NCBI GenBank assembly: GCA_023437715.1
Contig: JAEZFK010000019.1
Span: forward strand, 18,415 to 82,414
From: Bacillota bacterium
GTDB lineage: Bacteria > Bacillota > Clostridia > Lachnospirales > Lachnospiraceae
Direction: 5' to 3'
Length of the DNA: 64,000 nucleotides
This document shows, piece by piece, positions 16,881 to 25,800 of this stretch; within the stretch, counting starts at the first letter, position 1; each line of letters begins with the position of its first letter. Under the pieces are notes generated by a model. That model was given only the letters and a program-made list of their open reading frames with translations. It was not told the DNA's origin and did no database searches. The position numbers were made by a program, and so were the translations under genes.

Positions 16881-16909
16881 AGTATAGCATAGAAGCTTTT
16901 AAATTGCAA
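16881..16909 (-). promoter_or_regulatory. Promoter of tRNA-Trp
   Basis: On the minus strand TTGCAA (16909-16904), 17-base spacer, TATACT (16886-16881), about 40 bases before the tRNA. Confidence 0.75.
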
Positions 16910-17291
16910 CAGTTTTTTGAAAAAAATAAATTAAATAAATAATAGATTCTGCTGTTAATGAACCTCTGTTTGTGGTAAAATATAAAGGAGTATTTACAGC
17001 CATTTCCAGGAAAAGGGGTTGGCTTTGGCGTTTTTTATAAAAATAGCGAATCAGATTTGTGAAATTAACTTATAACAAAAAGAAAAAACGATAACGATTC
17101 TCAAAATGCAACTTGTCCTCTCGAAAACATGCCAGATACAGTGCAAAAGTCCAGCCATAATTGCCTGTTTTGCACAAAAAAACGTAATATAATCCGATAT
17201 AAAGCATAATTTGACAAATCATGTCAAACATGATATATGTACTATATAGTACTTGTAACTTTTTTCTTCATTTTAAAAAGGAGTCCTGATT
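16910..17291 (+). other. Gene-free interval upstream of the HPr-like gene
   Basis: AT-rich, no credible gene in 380 bases. A weak Fur-box-like stretch is at 17089-17103 (GATAACGATTCTC), and a strong promoter with a palindrome is at 17211-17252 (separate entry). Nothing else was recognised. Confidence 0.5.
17211..17252 (+). promoter_or_regulatory. Promoter with palindromic operator for the HPr-like gene
   Basis: TTGACA (17211-17216), 17-base spacer, TATATG (17234-17239). The perfect 14-bp palindrome GTACTATATAGTAC (17239-17252) begins at the last base of the -10, where a bound repressor would block transcription. Confidence 0.6.
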
Positions 17292-17534
17292 ATGAAACAG
17301 TTCAAGATTATGTTACCAACTGTTGCTGAGGCGAAAGAGTTTGTTGCGGCTGCTTCCAAATGTGCTTTTGACATAGACGTACATTACAATAGAGTAGTTA
17401 TTGACGCAAAGTCTATATTAGGAGTATTAAGTTTAGACTTGACCAAGATCCTGACCGTTGAACTTAACGGCGAAGACGAGGAATTTGAAGCATTTCTGGC
17501 GACTAAAGCTCCGGGCAAGTGTTCAGCAGCTTAA
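17292..17534 (+). CDS. HPr-like protein lacking the phosphorylated histidine
   Basis: 80 residues with the length and fold pattern of HPr, the PTS phosphocarrier. The regulatory-serine region is present as DAKSILGVLSLDL (Ser41), but the loop that should read GLHARPA near residue 15 is PTVAEAKEFV and has no His, so it cannot take phosphate from Enzyme I. A CcpA-cofactor or regulatory role like that of Crh, which keeps Ser46 and lacks His15, is the nearest known parallel (inference). AAAGGAG precedes the ATG. It is a single gene between a strong promoter and a strong terminator. Confidence 0.8.
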   Translation: MKQFKIMLPTVAEAKEFVAAASKCAFDIDVHYNRVVIDAKSILGVLSLDLTKILTVELNGEDEEFEAFLATKAPGKCSAA

Positions 17535-17550
17535 GAGCAACGAAGCATGG

Positions 17551-17588
17551 AAAGGGAATTGTAAGGCAAATGCCTGCAATTCCCTTTT
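17551..17588 (+). terminator. Terminator after the HPr-like gene
   Basis: AAAGGGAATTG and CAATTCCCTTTTT form the stem, with inner GGCAAATGCC. Confidence 0.9.
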
Positions 17589-17647
17589 TCGGTTTGTCCG
17601 CAGACAAGCTGTGAAGAGAGAAAAACCATAAGGGAGGAATGACCGGA

Positions 17648-20035
17648 ATGGAGGAAGAAAAGAAAGTCCTGAAAATATCCGTCAGGAACTTAGTCGAGTT
17701 CGTGCTGCGTTCCGGTGACATAGACAACCGGCGCACCTCCGGCGCCGAAAAGGAAGCCATGCAGGAAGGAAGCCGGATACACAGGAAGCTCCAGCGCCGT
17801 ATGGGGACCAATTACCGGGCTGAGGTGGCCTTAAAACACACGGTGGAAGAGGACCGGTTTAAAATCCAGGTGGAGGGACGGGCCGACGGCATCATCGAGG
17901 AACCGGAAGGGGTAACCATTGATGAGATCAAGGGTATTTACATGGACCTTTCCTATCTGACGGAGCCGGTTCCCGTACATCTGGCCCAGGCCATGTGTTA
18001 TGGATATTTTTACTGCTCTGATCATGGCTTAAGCGGGGCTGTCATACAGATGACCTACTGCAATATTGAAACAGAGGAAATCCGGCGTTTTCAGGAGGAA
18101 AAAACCTTTGAAGAGCTGGAAGCCTGGTTTCAGGGACTGATTCACGAGTATATCAAGTGGGCCGAATATCTGTACAGCCATGGAATCTGGAGAACTGAGT
18201 CCATACGGGATTTAGACTTTCCCTATCCCTACCGGAAAGGACAGCGGGAGCTGGTGGTGGCTGTGTACAAGAGCATGGCAAGAAAGCGGAACCTTTTTAT
18301 TCAGGCGCCTACGGGAATCGGGAAGACCCTTTCTACGGTTTATCCGGCCTTAAAGGCAATGGGGGAGGGGCTTGGGGACAAGCTGTTTTATTTAACGGCA
18401 AAAACCATAACAAGAGGAGTTGCGGAGGAAGCCTTTGACATTTTAAGGGAAAAGGGGCTGTATCTGAATACAGTGACCATTACGGCCAAGGAAAAGCTTT
18501 GCTTTCTCGAAACGCCGGAGTGCAATCCTGACGCCTGTCCCTATGCCAAGGGACATTTTGACAGGGTGGGAGATGCAGTTTATGACATCATCCATAAGGA
18601 ATCCGGAATTACCAGGGAGGCAGTGCTCCGCTACGCGCAGCAGTATCAGGTCTGCCCCTTTGAATTCTGTCTGGACATCAGCAACTGGGTGGATTCCATT
18701 ATCTGCGACTATAATTACGTATTTGACCCTAATGTCCGTCTGAAACGGTACTTTTCCGAAGGCAATTCCGGGGATTATTTATTCCTGGTGGATGAGGCCC
18801 ACAATCTGGTGCCCAGAGCCAGGGAAATGTACAGCGCCGTTGTTTATAAGGAGGACTTTCTTCTTATTAAAAAAATCATCCGGCCCATGGACCAGAAAAT
18901 CGCAAGAATGCTGGAGCGGTGCAACAAGGAGCTTCTGGAAATGAAGCGGGAATGTGAAAGGTACTGCCTTTTAAGCGATATCCGCTATTTCATGACGGAG
19001 ATCATGAGCTTATTCGGGGAGCTGGAGAAGTTCATGGAGATCAATAAGGAATTCGGGGACCGGGATCTGGTTCTGGATTTCTATTTCTGCCTCCGGGATC
19101 TTTTGTATGTTTATGACCGCCTGGATGAAAATTATCGTATCTATACGGAGCTTTTGCCGGACGGCCGCTTCATGCTCCGGCTGTTCTGCGTAAATCCGGC
19201 CAGGAACTTAAAGGAATGCCTGGACAAGGGAAAAAGTACCGTGTTTTTTTCAGCCACCCTGCTTCCGGTCCAGTATTATAAGGAGCTGCTGAGCGGAGAT
19301 CAGGAGGAATATGCGGTTTACGCCCAGTCTCCCTTTGATCAGGAGAAACGGCTCCTCATGATTGCCTCCGACGTCAGCAGCCGCTATACCAGAAGAAACC
19401 GTAAGGAATACCGGAAAATAGTGGAATACATGCGAAAGATCGTGTCCGCCCATAAAGGAAATTATATAGTATTTCTGCCCTCCTACCAGTATTTAAAGGC
19501 GGTTGAGTCCATATTGGAGGAGACAGAAGGCCTGGAGCTGGAGTTTTCCTACATGTCCCAGGCATCCCATATGAGTGAACAGGACAGGGAGGAATTTCTT
19601 GAGGAGTTTTCGGAGGAACGGCAGGATTCCTTTGTGGCCCTCTGCGTCATGGGAGGTGTTTTTTCGGAAGGCATTGATTTAAAGGAAGGCCGCCTTATCG
19701 GAACCATCATTGTGGGGACAGGGCTTCCCATGGTCTGTACGGAGCAGGAGGTTTTAAAGGGGTATTTTGATGAAAGAGAAGAGAAAGGATTTGATTACGC
19801 TTACCAGTATCCGGGAATGAATAAGGTCATGCAGGCCGCCGGACGGGTGATCCGGACGGTCCGCGATGAAGGGATCATTGCCCTGCTGGACCAGCGCTTT
19901 TTAAATTCCGACTATCAGGCGCTGTTTCCCAGGGAATGGGATGGATATTATGAGGTGAGACTGAAAAATGTGGAAGAGGTGGTCAAGGGCTTCTGGTCCG
20001 GGCGGACCGGGTCAGATTCTACATCATATCCATAA
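17648..20035 (+). CDS. Fe-S superfamily 2 DNA helicase with N-terminal nuclease-like domain (DinG/XPD type)
   Basis: 795 residues from the ATG at 17648; GGGAGG ten bases earlier favours it over an ATG at 17639 that touches that site. The first ~180 residues resemble the RecB/Cas4-type PD-(D/E)XK nuclease fold: EGRADGII with Asp80 and IDEIKG with Glu93 and Lys95. Then comes a Rad3/XPD-like helicase: QAPTGIGKT (Lys226), four or more cysteines in CFLETPECNPDACPYA and YQVCPFEFC that probably hold a 4Fe-4S cluster, VDEAHN (Asp382-His385), and C-terminal motifs FFSATLLP and QAAGRVIRT. A 5'-3' DNA unwinding role in repair is likely. The end overlaps the convergent LysR gene by 17 bases. Confidence 0.9.
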   Translation: MEEEKKVLKISVRNLVEFVLRSGDIDNRRTSGAEKEAMQEGSRIHRKLQRRMGTNYRAEVALKHTVEEDRFKIQVEGRADGIIEEPEGVTIDEIKGIYMDLSYLTEPVPVHLAQAMCYGYFYCSDHGLSGAVIQMTYCNIETEEIRRFQEEKTFEELEAWFQGLIHEYIKWAEYLYSHGIWRTESIRDLDFPYPYRKGQRELVVAVYKSMARKRNLFIQAPTGIGKTLSTVYPALKAMGEGLGDKLFYLTAKTITRGVAEEAFDILREKGLYLNTVTITAKEKLCFLETPECNPDACPYAKGHFDRVGDAVYDIIHKESGITREAVLRYAQQYQVCPFEFCLDISNWVDSIICDYNYVFDPNVRLKRYFSEGNSGDYLFLVDEAHNLVPRAREMYSAVVYKEDFLLIKKIIRPMDQKIARMLERCNKELLEMKRECERYCLLSDIRYFMTEIMSLFGELEKFMEINKEFGDRDLVLDFYFCLRDLLYVYDRLDENYRIYTELLPDGRFMLRLFCVNPARNLKECLDKGKSTVFFSATLLPVQYYKELLSGDQEEYAVYAQSPFDQEKRLLMIASDVSSRYTRRNRKEYRKIVEYMRKIVSAHKGNYIVFLPSYQYLKAVESILEETEGLELEFSYMSQASHMSEQDREEFLEEFSEERQDSFVALCVMGGVFSEGIDLKEGRLIGTIIVGTGLPMVCTEQEVLKGYFDEREEKGFDYAYQYPGMNKVMQAAGRVIRTVRDEGIIALLDQRFLNSDYQALFPREWDGYYEVRLKNVEEVVKGFWSGRTGSDSTSYP

Positions 20036-20894
20036 AATGCCTGGAAGCCTGGGAAACTGGAATGTTCTCATTCCAGGCCACCACCATCTGGCGGGTGGGT
20101 AGGATTTCCGACAGCTTGACCTGGAATAAGTCCCTGTCATTTTCCGGGATGCAAAAATCCGGGACAAATGCAATTCCTAAGCCGATGCGGGCCAGATCAA
20201 TCAGAAGATCGTTGCTGCTGAGCTCGATTTCGGGAACCAGGTCCAGCTGTTCTTTCTGGAACATCTGGTGGAGAAATTCGCTTGTGGTGCTTTTCCGGTC
20301 CAGCATGAGGATGGGGTAGGTCTGAAGCTTCTGGAGATCCACGGTCTGTCCCTTTAAGGGGAAATACTCCTGATTGGCCACAAAGACGTCGGAAAATTCG
20401 TTGATGACCCGGATGCTTTGGGAGCTTAAAAGGCCGGAATTGGGATAATTGGTGATGATAAAATCCACCTGCCCGTTTTCCAGTAAATGGGCGCATTCAA
20501 TGGAGGTCTGGTTGGTGACCTTGATGTGGACGTTGGGATATGCCTTGTGAAATTCATTTAAATAGGGAACCAGATAGTAGCGGCATATGGTATCGCTGGC
20601 GCCGATGCGCAGCTGGCCCCCATTTAAGGAGTTGGCCTCCAAAAGCTGGTTTTCTCCCTTTTGGATTAAGTTTATGGCCGGCTCTATGTGCTTTAGAAGG
20701 ATCTCGCCTTCCGGGGTGAGCTGAACTTTTTTTGTGCTTCGGATAAAGAGGGTTTGGTTTAACTTTTTTTCCAGCACCTTGATGGACTGGCTGACGGCAG
20801 ACTGGGAAATATAAAGCTGCTTGGAGGCTTCCGAGAAGCTTAAGGTGGCGGCTACGTGGTAAAAGACTTTGTACAGTTCAAAATTTATATCCAT
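20019..20894 (-). CDS. LysR-family transcriptional regulator
   Basis: 291 residues. An N-terminal winged helix-turn-helix (ATLSFSEASKQLYISQSAVSQSI, residues ~16-38) is followed by a two-lobed effector-binding domain, the normal LysR layout and length. AAGGAGG stands seven bases before the ATG. The gene converges on the helicase gene and diverges from the sigma-like gene at 21032; LysR proteins often control a divergent neighbour, but no T-N11-A operator was confirmed. The effector is unknown. Confidence 0.92.
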   Translation of the reverse strand: MDINFELYKVFYHVAATLSFSEASKQLYISQSAVSQSIKVLEKKLNQTLFIRSTKKVQLTPEGEILLKHIEPAINLIQKGENQLLEANSLNGGQLRIGASDTICRYYLVPYLNEFHKAYPNVHIKVTNQTSIECAHLLENGQVDFIITNYPNSGLLSSQSIRVINEFSDVFVANQEYFPLKGQTVDLQKLQTYPILMLDRKSTTSEFLHQMFQKEQLDLVPEIELSSNDLLIDLARIGLGIAFVPDFCIPENDRDLFQVKLSEILPTRQMVVAWNENIPVSQASRHFMDMM

Positions 20895-21031
20895 TATTAG
20901 TCCTCCTTATAAATATAAGGACATTTTATCACGAATCAGATGGTTTTGTAAAGGAATTTAAACGAATCAAGCAGAGAAGCGGATTGGGAATATCCGTTTG
21001 GCTAAATATAAGAAAAGGAGTGTAGAAAAGT

Positions 21032-21640
21032 ATGCACGATGATTTTTACCAGATGTATCTGGAAGAGATGGGAACCATTGCTCCCTGTACCAAGGAGGAG
21101 CAGATAAGACTTTTCGAAGAGGCTGGAAAAGGCAGGGAAGAGGCCAAGAAAAGGCTTGTGGAAGGAAATCTGCGGGCAGCCTTGGAATACGCCAAGGAGT
21201 ATGACGGAAAGGGTGTGCTACTTACGGACCTGGTCCAGGAGGCCAATATGGCCCTGGTCATGGCTCTGGAGGAATATATTAAAATGGAAAAACAGCCGGA
21301 ATTTGACAGCTTTCTCGGGGAGAGAATCCGGGAAGCCCTTACCCTTGCCGTGGAAGAGCAGGAGTCTGCGGACCGGACAGGAGAAGAGCTGGCGGCCAGG
21401 GTCAATGTGCTTTCCCAGGTATCCCAGCTTCTTGCTAAGGAACTGGGCCGGGAAGCTACCGTGGAGGAGCTTGCGGAAAAGATGAAGATGACGGTGGATG
21501 AAATTCAGGGGATCATGAAAATGGCAATGGATGCCATCAGCGCCAATGCAGAGGATATGGACTTGGAAGCTCTGGCCGGAGTGGAAGGAATTGAGCTTGG
21601 GGATGATGAGGATGACGGATATTACGATGAAGAAGTATAA
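21032..21640 (+). CDS. Sigma-70-like protein without region 4
   Basis: 202 residues. The start (MYLEEMGTIAPCTKEEQIRLFEEA) matches sigma-70 region 1.2, and EGNLRAALEYAKEY...LLTDLVQEANMALVMALEEY matches regions 2.1-2.2, the core-polymerase-binding part. The aromatic residues of region 2.3-2.4 that melt and read the -10 element are replaced by DSFLGERIREALTLAVEE. A region-3-like helix bundle follows (LAKELGREATVEELAEKM), then a very acidic tail (DDEDDGYYDEE) instead of region 4. It may bind RNA polymerase without recognising promoters. AAGGAG precedes the ATG. The next gene starts 17 bases later. Confidence 0.75.
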   Translation: MHDDFYQMYLEEMGTIAPCTKEEQIRLFEEAGKGREEAKKRLVEGNLRAALEYAKEYDGKGVLLTDLVQEANMALVMALEEYIKMEKQPEFDSFLGERIREALTLAVEEQESADRTGEELAARVNVLSQVSQLLAKELGREATVEELAEKMKMTVDEIQGIMKMAMDAISANAEDMDLEALAGVEGIELGDDEDDGYYDEEV

Positions 21641-21657
21641 GGGACCGGTGAAATGAG

Positions 21658-22266
21658 ATGAAAATATACTTGATACGCCACGGACAGACGGACTGGAACC
21701 TTCAGGGAAAGATTCAGGGAAGCTGCAACATTCCTCTGAACGAAACCGGCCGCCGGCAGGCCCGGCAGCTGGCGGAGGGCATGGAAGCCCGTCCGGTGGA
21801 AAAGATATTTTCCAGCACCCTGACCCGGGCCATGGAAACAGCCGAAACCGTAAGCCAAAGGCAGAAGGTGGGAATTATTCCAATGGATTGTCTTATGGAG
21901 ATAGGGTTTGGAAAATGGGAAGGCATGACAATGGATGAGATTTTAGAGGCGTATCCGAAAGAGTATACGCACTGGTGCTTGAATCCCGGCGAAGCCGCCC
22001 CTCCCGGGGGGGAGAGCCGGAGAGAGGTTACAGACCGCTGCAGGACTGCGGTAAAAGAGATTCTGAGGGTGACTGGAGGCAGGAAAGATGCGGCTGTGGT
22101 TTCCCACGGGGCAACCATCGTCCACCTGATTTCCTGCATGGTGCCGGATGCCGCGGAGGCCGGGGACATCATTGTGGAAAACGCCAGCATAACCACCATC
22201 AATTATAATCCCCTTACAGAGGATTTTGCGCTGCTGCAGCTGAATGATACCTCACATCTGGCTTAA
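21658..22266 (+). CDS. Histidine phosphatase family protein
   Basis: 202 residues. The N-terminal LIRHGQTDWN holds the phospho-accepting His8, and VVSHGATIVHL holds the second histidine, as in cofactor-dependent phosphoglycerate mutase-like and CobC-like phosphatases. Arg7 and the glutamate in MEIGFGKWEG complete the usual pocket. The substrate cannot be told. It is probably co-transcribed with the sigma-like gene (17-base gap, weak GGTGA ribosome site) and its last four bases overlap the convergent gene at 22263. Confidence 0.88.
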   Translation: MKIYLIRHGQTDWNLQGKIQGSCNIPLNETGRRQARQLAEGMEARPVEKIFSSTLTRAMETAETVSQRQKVGIIPMDCLMEIGFGKWEGMTMDEILEAYPKEYTHWCLNPGEAAPPGGESRREVTDRCRTAVKEILRVTGGRKDAAVVSHGATIVHLISCMVPDAAEAGDIIVENASITTINYNPLTEDFALLQLNDTSHLA

Positions 22267-22580
22267 TCCAGAAGAGTTTCCACCAGAATTTTCAGCATGG
22301 GAGAAGCGGTTCGGATGTAGAGCCGGTCGCTTCCCGCACAGCGCAGGGAGGTCTTCATCAGAAGATCCTTTGAAACAGACTGGTCGAAAATGGTCACCAT
22401 ATTTGCGCAGGATTCTACGATGGATTTTAACTGTCCGGCTTTTTGGATGAATTTTTTAATGTGCTCCTCATGAAGCTGTAAACACACTTCCAGATTTGGG
22501 ATTTGTTCATCGGTTTTAAATTTGATGTTTCCAAGAGAATATTTCTTTGATAAGTCACTTAATTGTTGCTCGAGATCCAT
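22263..22580 (-). CDS. Conserved-looking hypothetical protein, 105 residues
   Basis: Not recognised. The ATG at 22580 was chosen because AAAGGAG lies 11 bases upstream; a GTG 12 bases earlier overlaps that site. The sequence starts MDLEQQLSDLSKKYSLGNIK and looks mostly helical, with no membrane segment; the LHEEHIKKFIQKAGQLKSI stretch may form a coiled coil. It converges on the phosphatase gene with a 4-base overlap. Good start context and normal codon use support it being real. Confidence 0.6.
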   Translation of the reverse strand: MDLEQQLSDLSKKYSLGNIKFKTDEQIPNLEVCLQLHEEHIKKFIQKAGQLKSIVESCANMVTIFDQSVSKDLLMKTSLRCAGSDRLYIRTASPMLKILVETLLD

Positions 22581-22592
22581 AGAATGCTGCAC

Positions 22593-22855
22593 TCCTTTGT
22601 GAAAAAATTCTTTACTACTATATTGTAAAACGGTGGAATTTTCAAGTGTTTTTTGCAGAACATGGGAAAAGATTTCTGAGAATCCATACGGGGTAAGGTT
22701 GCAGGATAAATATTAATAAAGCTAATCAATGAAATAAAATATATTAATTTTACTAATTTGTATGTTTTATGATATGATACTTACACGAGAACAGTGGGAA
22801 TGATTTTTTAATACCTTGATGCCCAAAAAGCGTGGCAGGAAAGAGGAAATGAATT
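22593..22855 (+). other. Intergenic region upstream of purL
   Basis: AT-rich. A possible weak promoter is TTACTA-N17-TATGAT, ending near 22779. I looked for the purine riboswitch core and did not find it. No gene is seen. Confidence 0.4.
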
Positions 22856-25800
22856 ATGAGTGTAAGAAGAGTGTATGTTGAGAAAAAGCCAGCCTATGCC
22901 GTAAAAGCCGGAGAATTAAAAGCGGAGATTGCAAACTACCTTGGAATCAGCACAGTGTCTGATGTGCGGGTGCTGATCCGTTATGATATGGAAAACCTGT
23001 CTGATGAAATTTATGGACTGGCTCTCACCACCATTTTTTCGGAGCCTCCGGTGGACGAAGTTTATGAGGAGGACTTCCCCAGAAAGGCTGGGGACACGGT
23101 ATTTTCCGTGGAGTACCTGCCGGGACAGTTTGACCAGAGGGCTGATTCTGCGGAACAGTGTGTCAAGCTTTTAAAGGAGGACGAGGAACCGGTCATAAAA
23201 TCTGCAGCAACCTATGTGATTTCCGGCCCGTTGACGGAGGATGAGATTTCCGCTGTCAAGGCTTTCTGCATCAATCCGGTGGATTCCAGGGAAGCGGATG
23301 AGGCAAAGCCAAAAACTCTTGTTACAATATTTGAAACTCCGGAGGATGTGATCATTTTCCGCGGCTTTCAGGATTTTGCAGAAGAGCCCTTAAAGGACTT
23401 ATATGATTCCTTAAATCTTGCCATGACCTTTAAGGATTTCCTGCATATCCAGGCTTATTATAAAAATGAGGAGCAGAGGGACCCATCTATGACGGAGATC
23501 CGGGTGCTGGATACCTACTGGTCCGACCACTGCCGCCACACCACTTTCCAGACGGAGCTAAAGGATGTGACCTTTCAGTCCGGCTATTACCGGAAGCCCA
23601 TGGAGGACACCTATAACCGGTACCTTTCCGACCGTGCAGAGGTTTTAAAGGGCAGGAGCGGAAAGTTTGTCTGTCTTATGGATCTGGCTCTTATGGCTAT
23701 GAAAAAGCTGCGCATGGAAGGAAAGCTTGATGATCTTGAGGTTTCCGACGAGATCAATGCCTGCAGCATCGTTGTTCCTGTGGAGATTGACGGGGCAGAA
23801 GAGGAATGGCTTGTCAATTTTAAGAATGAAACCCATAACCATCCTACGGAGATCGAGCCTTTCGGAGGCGCAGCTACCTGTCTGGGAGGCGCCATCCGCG
23901 ACCCCCTTTCCGGCAGAACCTACGTTTACCAGGCCATGCGGGTAACAGGCGCGGCAGACCCTGCAAGACCCTTAAATGAGACCTTAAAGGGCAAGCTGCC
24001 CCAGAGAAAGATCGTGACAGGAGCGGCCGGCGGCTACAGCTCCTACGGCAACCAGATCGGTCTGGCTACGGGATATGTGAAAGAGATTTATCATCCCGGC
24101 TATGTTGCAAAGAGAATGGAAATCGGCGCTGTCATGGGCGCGGCTCCCAGAAAGAATGTCATCCGCGAAACCTCTGATCCCGGCGATATCATCATTTTGC
24201 TGGGGGGACGGACCGGACGGGATGGCTGCGGCGGCGCCACAGGCTCTTCCAAGGTCCATACCGAAGCCTCTATTGAGACCTGCGGGGCAGAGGTACAAAA
24301 GGGAAATGCTCCCACGGAGAGGAAGATCCAGCGGCTGTTTCGAAGAGAGGAAGTCAGCAGAATCATTAAAAAGTGTAATGACTTTGGAGCCGGAGGAGTG
24401 TCTGTTGCCATCGGAGAGCTGGCGGACGGCCTTCGGATTGATCTGGATAAGGTACCCAAAAAGTACGCGGGGCTTGACGGCACAGAAATCGCCATTTCTG
24501 AATCCCAGGAGCGCATGGCCGTTGTGGTTGACCCAAAGGATGTGGAGAGGTTTCTGGCCTATGCGGCGGAAGAGAATTTAGAGGCCGCCCAGGTGGCTGT
24601 GGTGACAGAGGAGCCAAGGCTTGTGATGAACTGGCGGGGAAAAACCATTGTGGACATCAGCCGGGCATTTTTAGACACCAACGGGGCCCATCAGGAGGCT
24701 TCGGTGATTCTGGAGGTCCCGGGCAGGGAAGGAAACGCTTTTATAAAGACGGAAATCTCCGGCGTAAGGGAAGCCTGGCTGGAGCTGCTCTCTGATTTAA
24801 ACGTCTGCTCCCAGAAAGGGCTGGTGGAAATGTTTGACGCTTCCATCGGCGCAGGCAGCGTATTCATGCCCTATGGAGGAAAATACCAGCTGACCGAGAC
24901 TCAGGCCATGGTGGCTAAGCTGCCTGTGTCAAAGGGAGAATCCAATACGGTTACCATGATGAGCTACGGCTTTGATCCCTATCTGTCCGGCTGGAGCCCC
25001 TATCACGGTGCTGTTTACGCTGTGTTATCCTCTGTTGCCAAGATCGTGGCGGCAGGCGGTGATTTTAAGAAAATCCGTTTCACTTTCCAGGAATATTTCC
25101 GCAGGATGACCGAGGACCCGTCCCGGTGGAGCCAGCCCTTTGCAGCTCTTCTCGGCGCTTACAATGCCCAGATGGGTCTGGGACTTCCCTCCATCGGCGG
25201 AAAGGACAGCATGTCCGGCACTTTCCAGGAAATCGACGTGCCCCCAACCCTTGTATCCTTTGCCGTGGATGTGGCGGATAAAAACCACATCATCACCCCG
25301 GAATTTAAGAAAGCGGGCAGCAGGATCATGGTGTTTTGCATAGAAAGGGATGAGTACGATCTTCCGGTATACAGCCAGATCATGGAGAGCTACGGGAAGC
25401 TGTTCGAGGATATTTCGGCGGGCCGCATCATTTCCGCCTATGGGGTGGAGCGCCACGGCCTTTGCGAGGCGGTCAGCAAAATGGCTTTCGGCAATAAGAT
25501 GGGCGTGAAGATTGATGAAAATGTGGATCCCAAAGACTTTTTTGCAGCCGGATGGGGAAATATTGTCTGCGAGGTGCCGGAAGGGGCAGAGGAAAGCCTC
25601 AGGGCGGACTTGAGCCTGGTGGGCGAGGTTACCGGGAAAGGCGTTTTTGAATACAGCGGAGCGGTCATTTCCATGGAAGAAGCTCTTAATGGCTGGACTA
25701 AAACCCTGGAAGACGTGTTTCCTACGGAGTCAGGGTCGGATAAAGGGCCTGTGGAAGAGGTGCTTTTCCATGCAAAGGACATTTATGTCTGCAGGAACAA

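Noticed and set aside
17089..17103. Fur-box-like sequence upstream of the HPr-like gene
   Set aside because: Only about 11 of 14 conserved positions fit, it is far from the promoter and no iron gene is near.
22593..22855. Purine riboswitch before purL
   Set aside because: The conserved purine-aptamer loops and stems were not found.
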